Position numbers and translations under genes: made by a program. Below, one piece after another: positions 34,601-43,671 of a stretch of 64,000 nucleotides of DNA. How positions within the stretch are numbered: the first letter of the stretch is position 1; each line of letters opens with the position of its first letter. Origin of the DNA: Blastocystis hominis (lineage: Eukaryota > Sar > Bigyra > Opalinata > Blastocystidae); assembly GCF_000151665.1 (NCBI RefSeq), contig NW_013171827.1:1323066-1387065 (forward strand), given 5' to 3'. The notes under the pieces were generated by a model. The model was not told where the DNA came from. It did no database searches and saw nothing but the letters and a program-made list of their open reading frames with translations.

Positions 34601-35741
34601 TCATTCATTCTGTTTTCCTTCATCACTCATTCACTCATTCACTCATTCATAGATTAATGGATCATTGATTGTCATAAAGGAAACACTTGATTCTTTGCTT
34701 TCATTGATTCCATTTCTTCTATTGTTGACAAGGAATATTGTTATCGATTTTGATGGTTTGGAATCAATGAATGAATGGTAGGGGAGAAAGAGAGAAGTTA
34801 CAATAGCAGCAGCAACATCCACAGCAACAATAATAATAATAGTAGTTGTAGTAAGCAATGGACCAAACTATCTACCAAATGATTTAATCAATAATCAGAA
34901 CCTACAATACGAAATCATTTCAAATCAATCCGATTGATGATTCGTGACAACAATCAATCTTTCCATGCAAACCGATAATCAAATGATCTTCTCTTCATTT
35001 ATATTTAAATCTGAATCGATTCACATAGATTCATTCAATTATGTGGATTGTTTGAAATTGATATGCATTCTTGGTATTTGTTTGTTTTCACATATCGAGT
35101 TTGTTCTTCATTTCGATCATCCCACATAACAATCTAATTGATCTATTATCCAGAATCGATCAGTAAGTATTATTGATCGATTGATTGATTGATTGATCCA
35201 TTATAATAATAATACTCTTATTACCAATAATATGACTATTATCATGGATTTGGTTCTTTCCTTATTTCTGAATTAAACTACACATATGATTGTTTCAATA
35301 TCTCTTTCTATGATGATTACTATTATTATTATTATTAATCATCAATAGCTATGGATTGTTCTCAGATATTATTCTTATTCTTATTATTCCTTTTACTGTT
35401 ATTATTCTCATTATTGCTTGTTATTCACATACATATTGTTTGTTCTACATCAATTTGGTATTGATTCGATATCGGACACTGCATTGAGTTACAATTCATC
35501 CATTTGGATGATTATTCATGTTATTGTTCGTTCCTATTATGTTGTTGCTGCTCATTACTTCATTTCATTTTTGTTCTAGACATTGCTTTTGAACACATAA
35601 TCTTATTATTATTCTCACTGATTTCTATTACTGTTATTATTGTTGCTGTGCCATTTTAACGAATTCATTGTCGTTATTATTGTTATTTGCTTTGTTGCTT
35701 GATAGATTCATATTATGAAAGAGTATATAGAATAAACATCG

Positions 35742-35779
<38 letters not shown>

Positions 35780-38215
35780 GCGTTAAACAGTTATAAAAGC
35801 ATGAACAAATGATTAAATGAATAAATGATTGAATCGATGACATTATTGATGCAGAATTACAGTTCATTGGTTGTGATAAAGGTCTTTGTTGTTTTGTGAA
35901 TCACTCCACAGAGAGAATCTTTCGTTCATTCGTTCATTCATTCATTCAATGATTCAATGATTTGTTGGTTGATTCAATCATTCAATCAGCCATCCAAACC
36001 AAAGTGAATCAAATATGATTATGTGAATGAATATAGAATAGAATAGATTGAATGAATGAATGAATGAATGAATGAATGACATCCTTGTTACTGATTTACA
36101 GATCATTGGTTGTGAGTAGTGTCTTGAGATTATCAATCATTTCTTAGATAAGATATCATTCATTCATTCATTCATTGATTTGATCGTATAATCATTCAAA
36201 TATCCCATTGTAATTCACATGATTGGTCCACTTTATACAGATTTAACGATATTTCCTTGTCAACAATCTATCATTCATTCTTATGGTACAAAATATACAT
36301 AATCACAGTATGCACTCAATTCAAATCGATGTTTGTAGGATTACTCATTCATTCATTCATTCATTTGTGTTCTTTTCAGTGTTGAATTGCTGAAATCGAA
36401 TCGAATCCAACTCCAATATCACAACCAATCACTTCCATTCATTTCGATTCTCTCTCATTCACTCTTCATTATCATAATCACATATTACATTCATAATAAC
36501 TAACTAATACATATCATTGAATGGATTAAGATCTTAAGCAATGAATACTATTTCTTCTTTTCTTTTCTTATTTCTTTCATCCATTCATGGTACAAACCAT
36601 CTCCATGCTATGCAATCTTTGTACATCCAACTCATATTCATTCAATAGATTGTGACCAATTACACAAATCATTCCAGTACTATTCTATTCACATATAACA
36701 TACAATCTGTGATAATATCTAGGAATCATTCAGTTATAACCACTATATACCAATCATTGTGCATTCCAACTAACAATAACGGAATTTACTACAAACTCCA
36801 ATCAATCAATCATTCATCGATTGGTTATTCCAGTACTAAGTATCAACAATATTGTTCCTGTTACTCATAATTAGTTATTTTATGAAAATGGATTTAACAG
36901 AATCAAACATTGTGTTAAACCAATGAAATGACAGAATCGTGTTTGTCTGGATTTTGTTTGTTTTGAAGCAAAACTATGCATGATCTATGTAATTCGTTTC
37001 AGGATGTGATAAAACAGATCCCTGTGAAATATCATCATTTCAGCTATTGTTCGTCATAATTTGTGAAAATGACTGCATTTCCATTGCTACTTCATACATA
37101 TGTTATTTTCTACTATTCTATTACATTCTAGTATTGTTGTTGTTTTCATTCATATTGGCCATTTCTGATTATTCTACACTTACCTATCTTATTTTCACAG
37201 TATTCTATTCCATGGAGTATACTAATAAGCCAAAATATACAATCAATCACAAATACACATTATTCTATCTTCCCATACAGAATAATGATGATAATGATGA
37301 CAAAACATCAACTATTCACAATCAATACTATTGAGAATAACTATTGTGAAGACTCTTGTTTGTTAATACTGCTCATTCCTTCTCTCAGATTAGAACACGA
37401 ACTAGCAACATTATTAGATGTCACATTTAGAATGTGAATTCATTATGGGCTTTGATACAATTCATATCACACAATATGTACCAAAATGAAACAATACACA
37501 TTTGTTGTTATTCTATTGCAGATATTCATTTTCAAAGTATTGATTCAAAGTATCTCAAGACTATAGTATACAGATTAGTCATATATCAAAGGAAATACAA
37601 CAATACTTGTGGTAGATGACTGATTCATCCTTCCTATTTCTATTGGTGAACTCATCCATATTTGATACATGTCACATAACAAAAATGATCCTATTTTCAC
37701 TATAACAAAAGCTCTTTCGATCAATAATAATATGATTTATCAACTTGTAGCTATCTTAAACCTCATTAATATGGAACAATAGTAGTAAGGGAATGGCACT
37801 ATTTGTGTGAAACCTGGTGGCAGTTTTCTTTATATGCTATTTTGCTCAATGACCACAATTGCGATCATTTGTCTATTGATGTAATCGACCAACCGATTCT
37901 GAGTCCTCGACTATCGTTCCTAGGCTGTCTGGTCGACTATCATCGGTCAGGAACCAGGTTTCGTGCTTTCTTACACCAATTCCTTTCTACTATCAACCTA
38001 ATGCTCGTTTCGATTGTTGTGTTTGTTACATCAGTTATACCTGGATGCTAGAAAACAGTAGACATACCTAGCTAAGGTGAATTACTGTTATTTCTCTCTT
38101 GTATTTACATGTTTGTTTGCCTATTTGTAATAACCGAAAGCCAATATGTGTATATTGTCATCACAAATCCATCTATTGTTGTCCATGTAAGTCATAAGTG
38201 TCTTTGGTAAAGAGA
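31680..38215. other. 6.5-kb AT-rich, gene-poor, simple-repeat region
   Basis: Dominated by short tandem runs of ATTC/TGAA, CAAT/ATTG, AATA, TAGAA and GTT units. The only gene-related sequence I can support is the LRR remnant at 34140-34550. Short ORFs here have low-complexity compositions and look like chance. Confidence 0.6.
34140..34550 (-). pseudogene. Degenerate third copy of the MORN+LRR gene (3' exons)
   Basis: Read on the minus strand, 34550 to 34140 follows exons 3-6 and introns of the two intact copies: the GGATGATTC/AAGTTCATTG block, AGTAATAATGAATTGATTGG, a GATCTTCCA exon start, GTGACATTGG and GATATTCCAAATCT. Splice-site AGs and frames are lost by point changes. A dead copy in inverted orientation relative to the functional genes. 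Confidence 0.65.
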
Positions 38216-38219
38216 GAAC

Positions 38220-38772
38220 ATGCATTATTCCATTCTCATACAAGATTCACCTATCAATGGCACATTCGAATGGATCAATCCTTCCAAGTTCAGAAATCCA
38301 TTTATCACTCCCATAACTGTTCTATTCAAACCCAATCAAGTCATGTTCAATAATGTGAACTCAATCAATGTGGTGACAAACACCAATGGTGAAGAGATAA
38401 CGATCTCGCCTGGTTATTATACACTGACTGATATCATTGCCATTCTGAACACCATGATTAATACTACATTCTCAATTTCCACAATGGATACAAGTTATGA
38501 GTGTATTTGGATCCACTCTCCATACTCTATCGATTTCACGAGGTATATATGATATCGAAACGATCATTGCAATGTTGAATGCGAGTGATGCTCTATTTGA
38601 AATAGTGTATAGTGGAGAAAATGCATTTCGAATCTATAACCAGTTTGTGATTCTTCCTCTGGCACAACTTATTCATTCCTTGAATAAAGCGATTCATTTA
38701 TCGAGGTGTGTGTGGAGCATGAATGAGATCAAGGAACTATGGAAACCAGCAAAACGAAGAGGTGCCACTTGA
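38220..38772 (+). pseudogene. Beta-rich element gene (possible minor capsid type), frameshifted
   Basis: Starts MHYSILIQDSPINGTFEW, has an ISPGYYTLTDIIAILN stretch, then shifts frame near 38530 into RGIYDIETIIAMLN and continues into the integrase N-terminal remnant. The repeated G-Y-(D/T)-x-x-x-IIA-x-LN pattern is reminiscent of minor structural proteins of Polinton-like elements, but this is not a firm match. Two further relatives lie on the minus strand (23080-23400 and 41270-41395). Confidence 0.4.
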
Positions 38773-39468
38773 GTGATCATCAGTGGATTCAAGAGAAACA
38801 TATACTTCATCGATCTTATCGATTTCTCTTCCAAACAACACAAATCCATACAGGAAGTATTAGGAAGACAAAAGAGTACTGGATTCCATAAGAATCGTGG
38901 ATACAAATATGTCCTTGAATGTATTGATGGATATTCGAAATACCTGATGACTCGGAAACTGAAGAGTAAGAGTGCTATAGAAGTCACTCATGCGATGAAA
39001 GATATCATTCAGACATATGGTGAATCACCAAAGCATAGTTGCTCGGATCGAGGCACCGAATTCACCAATGCGATCTTTCGTACCAACATCTTGAACAAGT
39101 ATGACATCACCATGTATCACATGGATTCAGTGAATAAGGCAGTACTAGCTGATCGAACAATTCGAGATATCAAGGAACACATCATGGTTCCTCCATTCCA
39201 TATCAATCAATGGAAAGGTGTATGGCTTGATTTGATTGATGGTGCAGTTCGCAGGCACAATGGAAGGAAGAACAGAGACATCGGATATACACCCATTGAC
39301 ATTTGGCTTAACAACAACATCGATATCTTGTACATGGAGAAAACAGAGCCATCCAACATGACAGCAAAGGACACAACACCTCAATTCGATGTGGGTGATT
39401 ATGTTGGAGTGACACGAAGACCTCACATTCTGGAAATGCGATCATTGACGATCGGTTCATGCCATTGA
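38722..39468 (+). pseudogene. Polinton-type integrase, copy B
   Basis: Same remnant start and same in-frame TGA as copy A. The core is intact through residue 230 without the 10-bp deletion of copy A, but the catalytic Glu position reads Asp (VLADRTIRDIK). The C-terminal SH3-like tail starts (PQFDVGDYVGVTRRP), then a deletion at about 39455 shifts the frame; the rest of the tail (ALREAARSHRPI ... SSVRKRS) follows at 39590-39696 in another frame. Not functional. Confidence 0.7.
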
Positions 39469-39676
39469 TGTACGAAGTAAAGAATGTGGAAAGCGATAAC
39501 AGACAGAAGTGTTATGATTGGAAACTGCTGGCAAGCAAATGCAAACCACAGCATAGCACCATCCATCACTCGATTCAAGAGTGGTAAAGAACCCAATGCA
39601 TTGAGAGAGGCAGCAAGATCACATCGACCCATTACGAGAACCCAGAAGAAACAGAAGAAACAACAACCTCATTCAA

Positions 39677-39868
39677 GTGTTCGAAAACGATCGTGATGCT
39701 CTTCACACCTCTCAGACATACAAGAGAAGGGATATTCGTGAATGCAGAGATCGTATGACTCTCACTTGTCCATTCGATTCCATTTATCAGTTTGGTATGG
39801 GAAAGGGTCACAAGATTGTTGAGTGTATCGATGAATGGCACATCGAGCAATCACACACCATCCATTGA
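39677..39868 (+). CDS. Conserved small ORF of the elements, 63 aa
   Basis: Starts MFENDRDALHTSQTYKRRD. The matching ORF in element A (22474-22665) has the same length with only a handful of substitutions and no frameshift, unlike the neighbouring genes. The opposite strand is also open in both copies, so coding strand is uncertain. Not recognised. Confidence 0.35.
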   Translation: MFENDRDALHTSQTYKRRDIRECRDRMTLTCPFDSIYQFGMGKGHKIVECIDEWHIEQSHTIH

Positions 39869-40260
39869 AACACTCACCTTGTATCCCTTACCCACAACCG
39901 ATTCGATGGAATCACAATGATTGAATAGGGCATCATTCTCATTGTAACATGGAATCGATGTAATTATGAGATATAAAGCAGAAGATAATTCGAATTAGCA
40001 TTGATTATTGAATGGTTGAGTGGATGTGGGTGTATGTTCAAACAGTTTGGCATTATTGACTTTCACAAAACACTCAGAATGTGTTATCCATGAATATTGA
40101 TGAACACCATCCACTGTCTCACGCACGAGGACATGTTTGCCGTCGTTCTATGGCATGTTGATGAGTATGTTATCGAGCTTCTTGAACGTGTAATTGTTTC
40201 CATTGCTGCTGAATATGTACGACATTGATTCAATTTACTTTGGTTGATTTCGTTCATAGG
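39868..40260 (-). pseudogene. Degenerate copy of the 22648-23076 element gene
   Basis: Minus-strand homology to the element A gene is clear at both ends (MNEINQSKLNQ; VDKGYKVSVSMDGV region), but frameshifts and stops interrupt it. Confidence 0.5.
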
Positions 40261-40382
40261 GTTAAATGTATACACTTTTTAAACAATCTCCATTCATATT
40301 CGAATATATGAACATGTTGAGTGAGAAATGAGCCAAGTTTAACACCACTGTGGAGAAGAAACTATACAAGCTATTGGCATAA

Positions 40383-40724
40383 TTAACATATTGCAAATTC
40401 GTGGAAACTAAACTGAATCGAATGAAAGTGAAGTTCGCCACCACTTGGAATGAATGCGAGGCTATCATTCAGAAGCATTGGTACGATATGATCGCAGGAA
40501 CCACCACATAATCCGAGAATCTGATCAGTATCAATCGGAATAAAGCGGTGAGAAAAAGTGGTGAAACCATTCCTCATCAGATTTGCCTTCTGGGCATGTC
40601 CAAACACATTATATACGATTTCCACTACAATATTATCAAGACGACATTCCATAACGTGGAGCTTTTGGGACAAGACACAGGCTCGCTTATCGTGTAGTTG
40701 AATGATCAAGGGAACACCATTCAC
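40383..40724 (-). CDS. Element-associated ORF, 113 aa
   Basis: Starts MNGVPLIIQLHDKRACVL; the sequence is protein-like with a C-terminal beta-rich part (IPSGGELHFHSIQFSFHEF). It overlaps the start of the polymerase-like fragment by about 27 bp on the opposite strand. Present only in element B within this window. Not recognised. Confidence 0.35.
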   Translation of the reverse strand: MNGVPLIIQLHDKRACVLSQKLHVMECRLDNIVVEIVYNVFGHAQKANLMRNGFTTFSHRFIPIDTDQILGLCGGSCDHIVPMLLNDSLAFIPSGGELHFHSIQFSFHEFAIC

Positions 40725-41252
40725 AAGATGTGTGACATGTACAAGTCATTCGACTACTTGAAGTTGGAAAACACGAGCTATTTCTATGGGCAATTTGTGA
40801 ACTATTACGATCAGGAGGTGGACAAGAACAAGTTCCCTCCGCTCTCATCATTTCTCAACTTCAAGATGAAGCTGCTGGGACCTATTTTGAAGGATGAATA
40901 CAGCATCCATCGTATCACCGAGTTTGTAACACTCAGACACAAGATGTACTGTCTTGAGGATGAGAAGAACGTAGTAGAAAATGCAGCAAAGGGAGTTCTT
41001 TGTAATGTGGCAATCGATGGTGAGAAAATGAGTGTGAAGAACACCGAGTTGTACAAGCGTGTACTTGAGGCAAAGAGGAAGGGAGATGCAGTAATAGAGG
41101 GCAGCTTCAAACGTATCAATAACCAGGAATTGACAATTAGCACAAAGAATCAAACCAAGACACTCATGATATGCGCAGGTAACCAGAGATTGATCTTGGA
41201 CGACAATGTACATACACTAGAAATCGTGCATTATCGTTTTTGTGACCTATAA
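40698..41252 (+). pseudogene. Protein-primed family B DNA polymerase, C-terminal fragment
   Basis: 184-codon ORF. The block LLGPILKDEYSIHRITEFVTLRHKMYCLED ... AAKGV has the spacing KDE ... I-EFV-LR-KMY ... KGV seen at the extreme C-terminus of Polinton/Maverick pPolB proteins (quoted in parts, key residues K, D, E, F, V, L, R, K, M, Y). The exonuclease and palm motifs are absent, so only the tail survives. Moderately confident by pattern alone. Confidence 0.5.
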
Positions 41253-41269
41253 AAACGAGTTGTTTCATT

Positions 41270-41395
41270 GGTCGGAACAATACAGTCATGGAAGTGATAA
41301 GGCGTTCCGATACTTGTAAGGGTTGATCCACGAATAAGTACCATTACTTAATAAACCTTGGATGAGCATGCAATAGTACATGGCTTACCTCTTTT
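41270..41395 (-). pseudogene. Fragment of the HYSILIQ-type element gene
   Basis: Minus strand reads MYYCMLIQGLLSNGTYSWIN, matching the start of the 38220 gene, then degenerates within 40 codons. Third relative of this family in the window. Confidence 0.4.
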
Positions 41396-41784
41396 TACCA
41401 TAAACAGCATAGGTTAGCATATTAATATATAGTTAATATTTCACACCAAATTTCTTATAATGAGCAAAAAACTAGTTATCCAATGTCAGCAACAGCAATA
41501 GAAACTAAATATTAGGGTCAACAACGAGCTGTTGGTTCGCAACTGACAGGGTCTGAAGAATAACTCTAACCTAATATGGCCCAAAGCATATAAAAACGCG
41601 CAATAGGCATCCGTATGAAACAAAAAGCTCACTCATTCATTCACTCGCTCAGTAAATTGATATGATGATAAAAGAAGAAGAGAAATGAAATGAAAAGAAT
41701 TGAGTGTAATTGAAATGGAGTGTGAGTGAATGAGTGATGATAAGAATGTGATATTTAAATAGGCAATTGAATAATAATAAAATG

Positions 41785-41900
41785 AGAACGGCCATATCTG
41801 ATGGAAAGCGCCCTAACCCGTCCGATCTAGGAAGCTAAGTCATCACGAGTCGAGTTAGTACCAGTGTGGGTGACTCGCTGAGAAGTCTCGATGCTGTTCT
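41785..41900 (+). rRNA. 5S ribosomal RNA
   Basis: About 116 nt with the eukaryotic 5S order: ACGGCCAT near the 5' end, CCGTCCGATCT, GGAAGCTAAG (internal control region), GTTAGTACC and a 3' end that pairs with the 5' end (AGAACGGC with GCTGTTCT, one G-U). A TTTT pol III terminator spans 41900-41903. It stands alone in AT-rich DNA beside element B, not in an rDNA unit. The ends are inferred from the terminal helix. 41396-41784 and 41905-42205 hold no other gene I can support. Confidence 0.92.
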
Positions 41901-42209
41901 TTTACTCCAATATTCTATTCTATTCCATCCATTCTATTCTATTTTCCATTTTCCATTTTTACATTCTATTCCACACTCTCATTTTTTCATTCATTCATCA
42001 TTTTTGGCAATAATTGGCATTCAAATACGATTTCTTCCATTCGATTCTTCCCAATAAATCAAAGTTATTAAAGAGTATAGTGCAATTACTACTCACAAGT
42101 TTTCGTCATTCATCGATTGATTACTTTTGTACCTCAGTAATCGTTCGTTAAGACCCAATTTCAGACCTTTTTTATCGAACCCAGCGTCAAAAACTCATTC
42201 ATTACTAAC

Positions 42210-43385
42210 TCAAACAAGCCAAAGAGAATGCACACAACTAAGAGGCGATCTATAAAACCCTGTTCCCTCAATTCTGCAAGTAACCCCCATAAAACTCAAC
42301 TGTCGCAAGTACTTCTCAATCTCCCTCACAATCGCTTTCTCCTTCTTCTCTAAGCCTCATTCTACGTTCGTTCGACCTACCCAAAGCCACTTCCACACTC
42401 TCCAATTCCACAGGCAAATTCTCAACCAGCATGCGCAGAAGTGCCAGAATCGAGTCCGGCCGTGTCGCATCTGCGTCTGCATGGCAGGGAACGCATAGAG
42501 ACTTCACGGCCAAATGCGATTGGCAGTCGCGGACACTCCCGAGCTGCATCTTCGGAATGATCTGAGACTCCGAAAATCGGATTCGGACGAGATAGGGATA
42601 AAGAGTGTCACAAAAGCTGTTTAGAAATTGGAGAGGATTGGTGAACGCTTTGCCTTTTCATAACAAAATTATAACAAATGTACATTGCAGAGACCAAGTG
42701 GAGTACTGCTGAATATCAAACGGCTCCTCAAACAGAATCGCATTGATGTCGTACTCGGGGCCGGATGGAGCGAGATATTGAATCGCATATGGAGGATTCG
42801 ACTTCGCTTGATCATCGAATGATGTGATTCTTCCTGTGCTGGTGAGGAAGAATAAATGCCCTTCCAGCATGGGAGGCTCGTTGTTGATTATAGAGACAGG
42901 GTTTGTTCTCCGTTCCTGCGCAGAATCTCGGATTACAGGTATACGAGGAGGAGGATGAATAGGATTAGCAGCATTATTCGGATTCGCAGCAGGAGGATGA
43001 AAAAGATGGGTTGGGCGAGGTAACCTAGAGAGAGATGGATTCTCTGGGAGATTGCGTTGAGCGAGATAAGAAACAGGGACAATCTCAAATTTTGAGTTAG
43101 ATGGGAAAAAGGATGCGATTTTGTTAGATAAAGTTACTGGCTTGTCTTTAATACAGTCAAAAAGAATATAGTTTGAAATGATAAAGGATTTGGCTACCAG
43201 TTTCTAGGGTTGATCGAATGAATCAAAAATACAATCAGGCAGCGCACAAAAAAGTCTTTATAGGTTTCACCTAAGATCCCCTGCATTACACACGACTTGT
43301 CCATATATTGTATTTTGGATCTTGTAAGGATCCCTTCACATTTCAACGTAACGGAAGATTCAGAAACTTGCTTATACAGATCCAT
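42210..43385 (-). CDS. Hypothetical protein with proline-rich linker and C-terminal coiled coil
   Basis: Four exons (introns 42350-42380, 42654-42683, 43204-43232) give 361 aa with all junctions in frame. About residues 1-95 are folded-looking (MDLYKQVSESSVTLKCEG), residues 95-155 are Pro/Asn-rich (NPNNAANPIHPPPR), residues 155-290 form a second folded part (LEGHLFFLTSTGRITSFDD) and the end is a coiled coil (EKKEKAIVREIEKYLRQL). Not recognised; a nuclear-pore or complex scaffold is possible but unsupported. The 3' end lies next to a variant octamer, TGTTTGAG. The start ATG at 43385 is the first in-frame Met; an upstream exon is possible. Divergent from HRD1 with a 286-nt shared upstream region. 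Confidence 0.6.
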
Positions 43386-43671
43386 TCCGAGATTTATGAC
43401 TTTATTGTTCCATAATACTCTCAGAAAGGACAACTCATAGTGAAAAGTACTCTGAACTATTACATGAACAGAAAAAGTTTACATAGAATTCCTTCTTGAA
43501 CTGTTTCAAACATTGGCCTTTACCAACAGAGAGCTCAAGAGACTGGTCACGAAATTGTAGAATTACTTTGATCATACGTCATTAATTAATATAAAATGAA
43601 ACTGAGTACGAATAGAGCAGTACCAATAAATACCCCCGATTTCTTGTCTATTCTTCTGTTTCAGAAAGAAG

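Larger units (their letters stand above)
38200..41400. mobile_element. Decayed Polinton/Maverick-like element B
   Basis: Contains a structural-like gene, an integrase, a fragment resembling the protein-primed DNA polymerase C-terminus and minus-strand ORFs. It shares 38680-40446 with element A. No complete gene set, no terminal repeats found; ends approximate. The polymerase-like fragment beside a Polinton-type integrase is what makes Polinton/Maverick ancestry the best reading. Confidence 0.55.

Noticed and set aside
37803-38051. Possible 82-codon gene
   Set aside because: No homology pattern, no octamer and no neighbouring exon; isolated in simple-repeat DNA.
12973-39468. Possible 17-kb segmental duplication (LRR gene then integrase at similar spacing twice, about 8.6 and 8.7 kb apart)
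   Set aside because: The DNA between the LRR gene and the integrase is unrelated in the two intervals (giant pseudogene versus simple-repeat desert), so the spacing is probably coincidence.
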